A stretch of DNA of 64,000 bases. It comes from Streptomyces sp. NRRL F-5727 (GTDB lineage Bacteria; Actinomycetota; Actinomycetes; Streptomycetales; Streptomycetaceae). Below, one piece after another: positions 56,621 to 64,000 of this stretch. The position numbers and the translations under genes are program-made. The stretch lies in the NCBI RefSeq assembly GCF_000719555.1, contig NZ_JOGX01000006.1, positions 1 to 64,000 of the forward strand, in the 5' to 3' direction. Position 1 is the stretch's first letter, and each line of letters opens with the position of its first letter. The notes beneath the pieces are model-generated. The model had not been told where the DNA came from, did no database searches, and saw only the letters and a program-made list of their open reading frames with translations.

Positions 56621-57502
56621 TCAGCGCAGCTGCGCCGCCTCCGCCTGCCGCGCCTCCCGGCTCTCCCGCCGGTTGCCGCGGAAGGTGTTGACTCGGCGGG
56701 CCGTCGCGAAGAGGGGGATCACGGCGCCCAGCACGACCTGGAGGGCACAGCCGGCCTGGAGCAGGAACTGCCCGCCGGGGGCGTCGAACGCCCAGGCGGC
56801 CAGCATGGCCATCGCTCCGACGATCCAGCTGAGCATGGCGGCCGCGAGGACACCCCGCGGCTTGGGGTACTCGACCCGGCTCACCATCAGCCACGCGGTG
56901 CCGATGATCGCGAGCAGCGTCGGGATGAACGGCAGCTCGAGCAGGATGATCGAGACCACCGTCAGCGCGCCGAAGGGGCTCGGCATGCCCTGGAACATGC
57001 CGTCCTTCATCGTCACGCAGGAGAACCGGGCCAGCCGCAGCACCACGGCGAGCAGCACCACGATCGCGGCGACCGCCGAGACCTTCTGCTGCGCGTCGTC
57101 CGCGACCATGCCGTAGACGAGCACGAAGTACGCCGGGGCCAGACCGAAGCTGATCAGGTCCGACAGGTTGTCGAGCTCGGCGCCCATCGGCGAGCTGCGG
57201 AGCTTGCGCGCCACGATGCCGTCGAAGAGGTCGAAGATCGCCGCGCACAGCATCAGTATCACGGCGGTGGCGGCGCTGTTCCGCGCCATGCCCGTCTCCG
57301 TGCTGCCGGTGAGGTGCGGGATGAGGATGCCCGTGGTGGTGAAGTACACCGCCATGAAGCCACACGTGGCGTTACCGAGCGTGAGGGCGTCCGCTATGGA
57401 CAGCCTCAGCGACAGCGGCATCTCCTCCGCCTCGTCGGCCGCCTCCGCGTCGGCGTCGGCGGCCCAGTCGGCGGCTCGTGTGTCGGGATCAATCACGGTC
57501 AA
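56621..57502 (-). CDS. pssA: CDP-diacylglycerol-serine O-phosphatidyltransferase
   Basis: A 293-residue integral membrane enzyme forming phosphatidylserine from CDP-diacylglycerol and serine. The CDP-alcohol phosphotransferase motif D-G-x2-A-R-x8-G-x3-D-x3-D is seen as FDGIVARKLRSSPMGAELDNLSDL. About eight hydrophobic segments follow an acidic N-terminal ~35 residues, and the C-terminal ~35 residues are basic. The start (57502) overlaps the decarboxylase stop by 14 bases, so the two phosphatidylethanolamine-pathway genes are translated together. Confidence 0.94.
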   Translation of the reverse strand: MTVIDPDTRAADWAADADAEAADEAEEMPLSLRLSIADALTLGNATCGFMAVYFTTTGILIPHLTGSTETGMARNSAATAVILMLCAAIFDLFDGIVARKLRSSPMGAELDNLSDLISFGLAPAYFVLVYGMVADDAQQKVSAVAAIVVLLAVVLRLARFSCVTMKDGMFQGMPSPFGALTVVSIILLELPFIPTLLAIIGTAWLMVSRVEYPKPRGVLAAAMLSWIVGAMAMLAAWAFDAPGGQFLLQAGCALQVVLGAVIPLFATARRVNTFRGNRRESREARQAEAAQLR

Positions 57503-58145
57503 TGCGAGTCACCCCCGCGGTCGTGACCTGTCCCACCTCGACGGCGACCTCGACACCCTCCGGAAGGTAGATGTCGACGCGCGAGCCGAAACGGATCAGG
57601 CCGATCCGGTCACCCTGCTCGACCTTCGTCCCCTGCGGGAGGTACGGCACGATCCGCCGCGCCACGGCACCCGCGATCTGGACCATCTCGATGTCACCGA
57701 GCTCGGTGTCGAAGTGCCAGACGACGCGCTCGTTGTTCTCGGACTCCTTGTTGAAGGCCGGGACGAAGCCGCCGGGGACGTGCTCGACCGAGGTCACCGT
57801 GCCGGCCAGCGGCGCACGGTTGACGTGCACGTTGAGCGGGCTCATGAAGATGGCGACCCGGGTGCGCCCGTCCTTCCACGGCATGATGCTCTGCACCACG
57901 CCGTCGGCGGGGGAGATGACGCGGCCCTGGGCGATCTCGCGCTCGGGGTCGCGGAAGAACCACAGCATGCCGGCCGCGAGCGCGGTGGTCGGCACGGCGA
58001 TCGCGCGCGCGCGCTTCGAGCGGCCGGAGCGCGCGAGGCTGAGCGCCGCCGTGGCGACGGTCGGCAGAAGCCACGGCGATGCTCCGCGTGCGATGCGTAC
58101 GCCCTTGAGGCTGTCGCGGTGTGCAGAGTTTGGGCTGTGGGGCAT
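57489..58145 (-). CDS. psd: phosphatidylserine decarboxylase
   Basis: A 218-residue proenzyme of the short archaeal/actinobacterial (PSD-A type) class that converts phosphatidylserine to phosphatidylethanolamine. Self-cleavage occurs in the Gly-Ser pair of IRFGSRVDIYLP, where Ser becomes the pyruvoyl group. Other landmarks: FFRDPEREIAQG, VISPADGVVQSI, FMSPLNVHVNRAP and WHFDTELGDIEMVQIAG. One or two hydrophobic segments near residues 25-60 anchor it. ATG 58145 is the first gene of the psd-pssA operon. Confidence 0.94.
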   Translation of the reverse strand: MPHSPNSAHRDSLKGVRIARGASPWLLPTVATAALSLARSGRSKRARAIAVPTTALAAGMLWFFRDPEREIAQGRVISPADGVVQSIMPWKDGRTRVAIFMSPLNVHVNRAPLAGTVTSVEHVPGGFVPAFNKESENNERVVWHFDTELGDIEMVQIAGAVARRIVPYLPQGTKVEQGDRIGLIRFGSRVDIYLPEGVEVAVEVGQVTTAGVTRIDRD

Positions 58146-58314
58146 GGATGACCTTCGTAGCGGATGATGCCGCGCTGGCAACGGGGGACGGCGGCTTTCC
58201 GGCGATGCTATCGGTTGCGGGGCGCAACTGGGCAAGCCAGGAACCGAGTCGACGGCCGGAAGACGAGCACGGTGTGTGATCTTCTTCGCGGCCGAATCGA
58301 CTCAAAACCGACAA

Positions 58315-59520
58315 TCAGCCCTGGAAGCGGTACTCCTCCAGGAGGCGGCGGCCAATGATCATTTTCTGGATCTCGGCGGTACCTTCACCGATGAGCAGCA
58401 TCGGCGCCTCGCGGTAGAGACGCTCGATCTCGTACTCCTTCGAGAACCCGTAGCCGCCGTGAATGCGGAAGGCATCCTCGACGACCTCCTTGCAGTATTC
58501 GGAGGCGAGGTACTTCGCCATCCCTGCTTCGAGGTCGTTTCGTTCCCCGGAGTCCTTTTTGCGTGCTGCGTTCACCATCATGGCATGGGCAGCCTCGACC
58601 TTGGTAGCCATTTCGGCCAGCTTGAACTGGATGGCCTGGTGCTGGGCGATCGGCTTTCCGAAAGTGTGACGCTGTTGGGCATACTGGACGCCCAGTTCGA
58701 AAGCACGCTGAGCGACGCCGCAACCACGGGCCGCCACGTTCACCCGGCCGACCTCGACGCCGTCCATCATTTGGTAAAACCCTCGCCCGGTGACCCCGCC
58801 GAGGACCCTATTGGCCGGAATGCGCAGGCCGTCCATGATGAGCTCGGTCGTGTCGACGCCCTTGTAACCCATCTTGTCGATCTTGCCGGGGATGGTGAGG
58901 CCGGGGCGGACCTCTCCGAAGCCGGGCTCCTTCTCGACGAGGAAGGTCGTCATCGACTTGTGGGGCGCGGTGCCCTCGGGGTGGCCTTCGTCACTTCGGA
59001 CGAGAACGGCGACCAGCGTTGACGTACCGCCGTTGGTCAGCCACATCTTCTGGCCGTTCAGGACGTACTCGTCGCCGTCCTTCACCGCCTTCGAGGTGAT
59101 GGCCGACACGTCCGAGCCGAGCCCCGGCTCCGACATCGAGAAAGCGCCACGCGTCTCGCCGGCCGCCATCCGCGGGAGGAAGTACTCCTTCTGCTCCTGG
59201 GTGCCGTGCTGCTTCAGCATGTACGCGACGATGAAGTGGGTGTTGATGATGCCGGAGACCGACATCCAGCCGCGCGCGATCTCCTCCACGCACAGCGCGT
59301 AGGTGAGCAGCGACTCACCCAGGCCCCCGTACTCCTCGGGGATCATCAGACCGAAGACGCCGAGCTCCTTGAGCCCGTCCACGATCTGCTGGGGGTACTC
59401 GTCGCGGTGCTCCAGCTCGGTCGCGACCGGGATGATCTCCTTGTCGACGAAGTCCCGCACGGTGGCGAGGATCTCCTGCTGGACATCGGTCAGACCGTGG
59501 GTCTGGGCGAGTCGCGCCAT
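58315..59520 (-). CDS. acyl-CoA dehydrogenase, probable methylsuccinyl-CoA dehydrogenase
   Basis: A 401-residue acyl-CoA dehydrogenase. Loop AFSMSEPGLGSDVSAITSKA binds substrate and flavin; the catalytic Glu sits in IGEGTAEIQKMIIG; FRIHGGYGFSKEYEIERL precedes it. In the ethylmalonyl-CoA pathway methylsuccinyl-CoA dehydrogenase converts (2S)-methylsuccinyl-CoA to mesaconyl-CoA; position directly behind mesaconyl-CoA hydratase, the lyase and ethylmalonyl-CoA mutase supports that role. Actinobacterial members are shorter than the ~550-residue proteobacterial Mcd, as here. Codon use in 58.3-58.8 kb is slightly more AT-rich than neighbours. It is the last gene of the operon. Confidence 0.88.
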   Translation of the reverse strand: MARLAQTHGLTDVQQEILATVRDFVDKEIIPVATELEHRDEYPQQIVDGLKELGVFGLMIPEEYGGLGESLLTYALCVEEIARGWMSVSGIINTHFIVAYMLKQHGTQEQKEYFLPRMAAGETRGAFSMSEPGLGSDVSAITSKAVKDGDEYVLNGQKMWLTNGGTSTLVAVLVRSDEGHPEGTAPHKSMTTFLVEKEPGFGEVRPGLTIPGKIDKMGYKGVDTTELIMDGLRIPANRVLGGVTGRGFYQMMDGVEVGRVNVAARGCGVAQRAFELGVQYAQQRHTFGKPIAQHQAIQFKLAEMATKVEAAHAMMVNAARKKDSGERNDLEAGMAKYLASEYCKEVVEDAFRIHGGYGFSKEYEIERLYREAPMLLIGEGTAEIQKMIIGRRLLEEYRFQG

Positions 59521-59523
59521 GGC

Positions 59524-60048
59524 TTACTTCTCCGACTTCTTGGAAGGCTCGATGAGCTCGGGGCGGCCGGGCTGCTCGCCGCCGCGCGCTTCGATGTACT
59601 CGGCCGTCGGGACCATCACCTTGCGGCGGAAGACGCACACCAGGGTGCCGTCCTGCTTGTAGCCCTTGGTCTCGACGTAGACGATGCCGCGGTCGGTCTT
59701 CGACTTCGACGGGGTCTTGTCGAGGACCGTGGTCTCGCCGTAGATCGTGTCGCCGTGGAAGGTCGGCGCCACGTGCCGCAGCGACTCGATCTCCAGGTTG
59801 GCGATCGCCTTGCCGGAGACGTCCGGCACGGACATGCCGAGCAGCAGCGAGTAGATGTAGTTGCCGACGACGACGTTCTTCTTGAAGTCCGTCGTGTTCT
59901 CCGCGTAGTTCACGTCCATGTGAAGCGGGTGGTGGTTCATCGTCAGCAGACAGAAGAGGTGGTCGTCGTACTCGGTGACCGTCTTTCCGGGCCAGTGCTT
60001 GTAGACGGCGCCGATCTCGAACTCTTCGTAGGTGCGGCCGAACTGCAT
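59524..60048 (-). CDS. MaoC-family hydratase, probable mesaconyl-CoA hydratase
   Basis: A 174-residue hot-dog-fold MaoC-like dehydratase. The catalytic Asp/His pair region reads LLTMNHHPLHMDVNYAENTTDF, matching the hydratase-2-type motif D-x4-H shifted as in Mch. FGRTYEEFEIGAVYKHWPGKT is the N-terminal strand pair. It would hydrate mesaconyl-CoA to beta-methylmalyl-CoA, the substrate of the lyase encoded just upstream (4-base gap). Assigned from the operon; MaoC proteins otherwise act on many enoyl-CoAs. Confidence 0.88.
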   Translation of the reverse strand: MQFGRTYEEFEIGAVYKHWPGKTVTEYDDHLFCLLTMNHHPLHMDVNYAENTTDFKKNVVVGNYIYSLLLGMSVPDVSGKAIANLEIESLRHVAPTFHGDTIYGETTVLDKTPSKSKTDRGIVYVETKGYKQDGTLVCVFRRKVMVPTAEYIEARGGEQPGRPELIEPSKKSEK

Positions 60049-60052
60049 GGGG

Positions 60053-61018
60053 TCAGGCCTCCGGGATCTCGAACTTGCTGGTGCGCTGCATGCCGGCGGC
60101 GCGGCCCTTGCCGGAGATGACCAGCGCCATCTTGCGGGACGCCTCGTCGATCATCTCGTCGCCGAGCATCGCGGAGCCCTTCTTCCCGCCGGCCTCGGAC
60201 GTGTAGTAGTCGTACGCGTCGAGGATCAGCTCGGCGTGGTCGTAGTCCTCCTGCGACGGCGAGAAGATCTCGTTCGCGGCGGCGACCTGGTCCGGGTGGA
60301 GCACCCACTTGCCGTCGAAGCCCAGGGCGGCGGCGCGCTGCGCGACCGCCTTGTAGCCCTCCTGGTTGCGGATCTGCAGGTAGGGGCCGTCGATCGCCTG
60401 GAGGTTGTTGGCGCGGGCCGCCATCAGGATGCTCATCAGGATGTGGTGGTACGCGTCCGCCGGGTAGCCGGGCGGCTGCTCGCCGACGACGAGGGACTTC
60501 ATGTTGATGGAGGCCATGAAGTCAGCCGGGCCGAAGATGATCGTCTCGACGCGCTGGGAAGCCTGGGCGATCGCGTTGACGTTGGTCAGGCCCTGGGCGT
60601 TCTCGATCTGCGCCTCGATGCCGATCTTGCCGACCTCGAAGCCCATCGTCTTCTCGATCTGCGTGAGCAGCAGGTCGAGCGCGACGATCTGCTGGGCGTC
60701 CTGGACCTTCGGCAGCATGATGCAGTCGAGGTTCTGGCCGGCGCCCTCGACGACCGTGACGACGTCGCGGTACGTCCAGTGGGTCGTCCAGTCGTTGACG
60801 CGGACCACGCGGGTCTTGCCGGTCCAGTCGCCCTCGTTGAGGAACTTGACGATGGTGTGGCGGGCCTCGGGCTTGGCCAGCGGGGCGCAGGCGTCCTCCA
60901 GGTCGAGGAAGACCTGGTCGGCGGCGAGACCCTGGGCCTTCTCCAGGAAGCGCGGGTTGGAGCCGGGCACCGCGAGGCAGGAGCGGCGGGGGCGCAGCCG
61001 GTTCACGGGGCTGGTCAT
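60053..61018 (-). CDS. HpcH/HpaI-family lyase, probable malyl/beta-methylmalyl-CoA lyase
   Basis: A 321-residue CitE-like TIM-barrel lyase. RRSCLAVPGSNPRFLEKAQG binds CoA; VFLDLEDACAPLAKPEAR holds a metal-binding acidic site; KIGIEAQIENAQGLTNVNAIA carries the second; and WVLHPDQVAAANEIFSP is the C-terminal family motif. It splits beta-methylmalyl-CoA into glyoxylate and propionyl-CoA and can condense acetyl-CoA and glyoxylate. ATG 61018 overlaps the mutase stop (ATGA). Confidence 0.92.
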   Translation of the reverse strand: MTSPVNRLRPRRSCLAVPGSNPRFLEKAQGLAADQVFLDLEDACAPLAKPEARHTIVKFLNEGDWTGKTRVVRVNDWTTHWTYRDVVTVVEGAGQNLDCIMLPKVQDAQQIVALDLLLTQIEKTMGFEVGKIGIEAQIENAQGLTNVNAIAQASQRVETIIFGPADFMASINMKSLVVGEQPPGYPADAYHHILMSILMAARANNLQAIDGPYLQIRNQEGYKAVAQRAAALGFDGKWVLHPDQVAAANEIFSPSQEDYDHAELILDAYDYYTSEAGGKKGSAMLGDEMIDEASRKMALVISGKGRAAGMQRTSKFEIPEA

Positions 61019-63066
61019 GCGGGGACCTCCAGGGAGTCGAGCTTGTTCGCTTTCCGGATCTCGTCGACGATACGGCCGATGATCTCGGTGATACCGAAGT
61101 CCTTCGGGGTGAAGACGGCGGCCACACCCGCGCGGCGCAGTTCCTCGCCGTCGGCGTTCGGGATGATCCCGCCCACCACGACCGGGATGTCGGTGGCGCC
61201 GGCCTGCTTGAGCCGGTCCAGGACGTCCGGGACGAGCTGGGCGTGCGAGCCGGAGAGGATCGACAGGCCGACGGCGTGCACGTCCTCCTCGAGGGCCGCG
61301 TCCACGATCTGCTCCGGGGTGAGCCGGATGCCCTGGTAGACCACCTCGAAGCCGGCGTCGCGGGCCCGGACGGCGATCTGCTCGGCGCCGTTGGAGTGCC
61401 CGTCCAGGCCCGGCTTGCCGACCAGGAAGCGGAGCTTGCCGATGCCCAGGTCCTCGGCGGTGCGGTCCACCTTGCGGCGGACCTCGGCCAGCGGGGAGCC
61501 GGACTCGGCCGGCACGGCGACCGGGGCGGAGGAGACGCCGGTGGGGGCGCGGTACTCGCCGAAGACCTCGCGCAGCGCCCCGGCCCACTCGCCGGTGGTG
61601 ACACCGGCGCGGGCGCACTCCAGGGTGGCCTCCATGAGGTTCTCGGTGCCCCGCGCGGCCTCCTTGAGCTGCTCCAGGGCCTGCTGGGTGGTCGGGAAGA
61701 CGAACGGGTCGCCGTTGCCCTGGCGGTCCGTGGACTCCTGCCGCTCGGCGCGCCAGCGGGTGACGGCGTCGACCACGCGGGCCTCGACGGCCGGGTCGAC
61801 GGTCTGGATGGCGGTGTCGAGGTCCGCGGTGAGCGGGTTCGGCTCGGTCGTCTCGAAGACGTTCACGCCGACGATCTTGTCCTCGCCGGACTCGATCCGG
61901 GCGCGCCGCTCGGCGTGCGAGGAGACGAGCTGGGCCTTGAGGTAGCCGGACTCGACGGCGGCCATGGCGCCGCCCATCTCCTGGATCCGGTCGATCTCGG
62001 CCAGGCACTCGGTGACGAGGGCGTCGACCTTGGCCTCGATGACGTGGGAGCCGGCGAAGATGTCGTCGTACTCCAGGAGGTCGGACTCGTGGGCGAGGAC
62101 CTGCTGGATGCGGAGCGACCACTGCTGGTCCCAGGGCCGGGGGAGGCCCAGGGCCTCGTTCCAGGCCGGGAGCTGGACGGCGCGGGCGCGGGCGTCCTTG
62201 GAGAGGGTGACGGCCAGCATCTCCAGGACGATCCGCTGGACGTTGTTCTCCGGCTGGGCCTCGGTGAGGCCGAGCGAGTTGACCTGGACGCCGTAGCGGA
62301 AGCGCCGCTGCTTGGCGTCCTCGATCCCGTACCGGTCGCGGGTGATCGTGTCCCAGATGCGGCCGAAGGCGCGCATCTTGCACATCTCCTCGATGAAGCG
62401 GACGCCCGCGTTCACGAAGAAGGAGATGCGGGCGACGACCTCGCCGAACCGCTCCTCGGGGACCTGCCCCGAGGCGCGGACGGAGTCGAGGACCGCGATG
62501 GCGGTGGACATCGCGTACGAGATCTCCTGGACCGGAGTGGCCCCCGCCTCCTGCAGGTGGTAGCTGCAGATGTTGATCGGGTTCCACTTCGGGATGTTGT
62601 TGACCGTGTACGCGATCATGTCCGTCGTGAGGCGGAGCGAGGGGCCGGGCGGGAAGACGTGCGTCCCGCGCGACAGGTACTCCTTCACGATGTCGTTCTG
62701 GGTGGTGCCCTGGAGCTTGGTGATGTCCGCACCCTGCTCCTCGGCCGCCACCTGGTAGAGCGCCAGGAGCCACATCGCCGTGGCGTTGATGGTCATCGAG
62801 GTGTTCATCTGCTCCAGGGGGATGTCCTGGAACAGCCGGCGCATGTCACCGAGGTGCGAGACGGGCACGCCGACCCGGCCGACCTCGCCGCGGGCGAGGA
62901 CGTGGTCGGGGTCGTAGCCCGTCTGGGTCGGCAGGTCGAACGCGACCGACAGACCGGTCTGGCCCTTGGCGAGGTTGCGCCGGTACAGCTCGTTGGACGC
63001 CTCGGCGGTCGAGTGACCGGCGTACGTCCGCATGAGCCACGGCCGATCCTTCTGGCGCTCAGTCAT
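61015..63066 (-). CDS. meaA: ethylmalonyl-CoA mutase (MeaA-type, coenzyme B12)
   Basis: A 683-residue single-chain adenosylcobalamin mutase that isomerises (2R)-ethylmalonyl-CoA to methylsuccinyl-CoA. The N-terminal TIM barrel has GLSVAFDLPTQTGYDPDH, and the substrate region TYAGHSTAEASNELYRRNLA fits MeaA rather than methylmalonyl-CoA mutase. The C-terminal B12 domain carries the D-x-H-x2-G motif in VGKPGLDGHSNGAEQIAVRA. A short linker separates the domains. ATG 63066 lies 15 bases after the reductase stop. Second gene of the minus-strand ethylmalonyl-CoA operon. Confidence 0.94.
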   Translation of the reverse strand: MTERQKDRPWLMRTYAGHSTAEASNELYRRNLAKGQTGLSVAFDLPTQTGYDPDHVLARGEVGRVGVPVSHLGDMRRLFQDIPLEQMNTSMTINATAMWLLALYQVAAEEQGADITKLQGTTQNDIVKEYLSRGTHVFPPGPSLRLTTDMIAYTVNNIPKWNPINICSYHLQEAGATPVQEISYAMSTAIAVLDSVRASGQVPEERFGEVVARISFFVNAGVRFIEEMCKMRAFGRIWDTITRDRYGIEDAKQRRFRYGVQVNSLGLTEAQPENNVQRIVLEMLAVTLSKDARARAVQLPAWNEALGLPRPWDQQWSLRIQQVLAHESDLLEYDDIFAGSHVIEAKVDALVTECLAEIDRIQEMGGAMAAVESGYLKAQLVSSHAERRARIESGEDKIVGVNVFETTEPNPLTADLDTAIQTVDPAVEARVVDAVTRWRAERQESTDRQGNGDPFVFPTTQQALEQLKEAARGTENLMEATLECARAGVTTGEWAGALREVFGEYRAPTGVSSAPVAVPAESGSPLAEVRRKVDRTAEDLGIGKLRFLVGKPGLDGHSNGAEQIAVRARDAGFEVVYQGIRLTPEQIVDAALEEDVHAVGLSILSGSHAQLVPDVLDRLKQAGATDIPVVVGGIIPNADGEELRRAGVAAVFTPKDFGITEIIGRIVDEIRKANKLDSLEVPA

Positions 63067-63081
63067 GTGCGGTCCCCGGGC

Positions 63082-64000
63082 TCAGATGTTGCGGAAGCGG
63101 TTGATGGCGTCGATGTGCTGCGCCCGCAGCTCCTCGTCGCGGACGCCGAGGCCCTCCTGGGGGGCGAGGGCGAGGACGCCGACCTTGCCCTGGTGCAGGT
63201 TGCGGTGGACGTCGTACGCGGCCTGGCCGGTCTCCTCCAGGGTGTACGTCTTCGACAGGGTGGGGTGGATCTTGCCCTTGGCGATCAGACGGTTGGCCTC
63301 CCACGCCTCGCGGTAGTTGGCGAAGTGCGAGCCGATGATCCGCTTCAGCGACATCCACAGGTAGCGGTTGTCGTACTGGTGCATGTAGCCCGAGGTGGAG
63401 GCGCAGGTGGTGATGGTGCCGCCCTTGCGGGTGACGTAGACCGAGGCGCCGAAGGTCTCGCGGCCGGGGTGCTCGAAGACGATGTCGATGTCCTCGCCGC
63501 CGGTCAGCTCGCGGATCTTGGAGCCGAAGCGCTTCCACTCGCGCGGGTCCTGGGTGTTCTCGTCCTTCCAGAACCTGTAGCCCTCGGCGTTGCGGTCGAT
63601 GACCGCGTCGGCGCCCATGGCGCGGCAGATGTCGGCCTTCTCGGGGGAGGAGACGACGCAGATCGGGTTGGCGCCGCCGGCCAGCGCGAACTGGGTGGCG
63701 TAGGAGCCGAGGCCGCCGGAGGCGCCCCAGATGAGGACGTTGTCGCCCTGCTTCATGCCGGCGCCGTTGCGGGAGACCAGCTGGCGGTAGGCGGTGGAGT
63801 TCACCAGGCCGGGGGCGGCGGCCTCCTCCCAGCTGAGGTGCTTCGGCTTGGGCATCAGCTGGTTGGACTTCACGAGGGCGATCTCGGCGAGCCCGCCGAA
63901 GTTGGTCTCGAAGCCCCAGATCCGCTGCTCGGGGTCGAGCATGGTGTCGTTGTGGCCGTCGGACGACTCCAGCTCGACCGACAGACAGTGCGCGACGACC
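63082..64000 (-). CDS. ccr: crotonyl-CoA carboxylase/reductase, 5' end cut by window
   Basis: The C-terminal ~306 residues of an MDR-superfamily reductase; the frame is open to the window edge, so the start is outside. NADPH-binding loop WGASGGLGSYATQFALAGG, then VVSSPEKADICRAMGADAVI, and the Ccr-specific TTCASTSGYMHQYDNRYLWM, identify crotonyl-CoA carboxylase/reductase, which reductively carboxylates crotonyl-CoA to (2S)-ethylmalonyl-CoA. It feeds the mutase gene 15 bases downstream and supplies the ethylmalonyl extender for polyketides. It is the first or an early gene of the operon. Confidence 0.95.
   Translation of the reverse strand, partial: VVAHCLSVELESSDGHNDTMLDPEQRIWGFETNFGGLAEIALVKSNQLMPKPKHLSWEEAAAPGLVNSTAYRQLVSRNGAGMKQGDNVLIWGASGGLGSYATQFALAGGANPICVVSSPEKADICRAMGADAVIDRNAEGYRFWKDENTQDPREWKRFGSKIRELTGGEDIDIVFEHPGRETFGASVYVTRKGGTITTCASTSGYMHQYDNRYLWMSLKRIIGSHFANYREAWEANRLIAKGKIHPTLSKTYTLEETGQAAYDVHRNLHQGKVGVLALAPQEGLGVRDEELRAQHIDAINRFRNI

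Noticed and set aside
1-64000. CRISPR arrays, insertion sequences, prophage or plasmid origins
   Set aside because: No regularly spaced repeats, transposase or integrase motifs, or origin-like iterons were seen on either strand.

Overview
The window is very GC-rich, uses GTG starts freely, and packs genes with 4-base ATGA/GTGA overlaps. Its gene content (F420/LLM oxidoreductases, an ethylmalonyl-CoA pathway operon, NRPS-type and terpene clusters, a bldA-type TTA codon) points to a Streptomyces or close relative chromosome. I see no insertion sequence, CRISPR array or phage genes.

Layout. 1-6.9 kb: housekeeping and orphan genes: a 5'-truncated gamma-glutamyltransferase, a methionine aminopeptidase divergent from an XRE regulator, an NmrA-like reductase divergent from an HxlR regulator, a PPOX-fold oxidoreductase, and a large uncharacterised protein. 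7.1-11.7 kb: a four-gene operon for reductive pyrimidine/hydantoin catabolism (beta-ureidopropionase-like amidohydrolase, omega-aminotransferase, dihydropyrimidinase, LLM-type oxidoreductase). 11.6-29.3 kb: a biosynthetic gene cluster with two divergent operons. The minus-strand operon runs LuxR regulator, MbtH, P450, A-PCP, amino-acid permease, A-PCP, cobalamin radical-SAM enzyme, acyl-CoA dehydrogenase, ornithine-cyclodeaminase-family reductase, type II thioesterase. The plus-strand operon runs a 13-codon TTA-containing leader peptide, a BacA-like prephenate decarboxylase homologue, an unrecognised protein, an EamA exporter, an ATP-grasp ligase and a class IV aminotransferase. No condensation domain is present, so any amide bond is probably made by the ATP-grasp ligase, as in bacilysin. 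I regard this as the most novel system in the window. 29.6-33.2 kb: a compact terpene cassette (small ORF, class I terpene synthase, P450, polyprenyl diphosphate synthase).

33.3-50.3 kb: core chromosome: a VOC-fold protein, tRNA-Leu(GAG), a secreted trypsin-like protease, lipoate-protein ligase, an inositol-phosphatase-family enzyme, a phytoene-desaturase-type FAD enzyme, a Sua5/YciO protein, a phosphodiesterase, an alkylation-repair pair (Ada-AlkA fusion plus Ogt), a sirtuin, a VapB-like orphan antitoxin, and a BCCT transporter/ADP-ribosylglycohydrolase/Nudix operon. Glycerate kinase, two membrane proteins and a PucR-type regulator follow. 50.6-55.5 kb: a complete branched-chain/hydrophobic amino-acid ABC transporter (ATPase, ATPase, permease, permease, binding lipoprotein). 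55.6-58.1 kb: a tandem-GNAT protein and phosphatidylethanolamine synthesis (phosphatidylserine synthase and decarboxylase). 58.3-64 kb: the ethylmalonyl-CoA pathway on the minus strand: crotonyl-CoA carboxylase/reductase (cut by the window end), ethylmalonyl-CoA mutase, malyl/methylmalyl-CoA lyase, mesaconyl-CoA hydratase and methylsuccinyl-CoA dehydrogenase. This assimilates acetyl-CoA and supplies ethylmalonyl/methylmalonyl units.

All functional calls are from reading motifs and gene context by eye; no database search was run.
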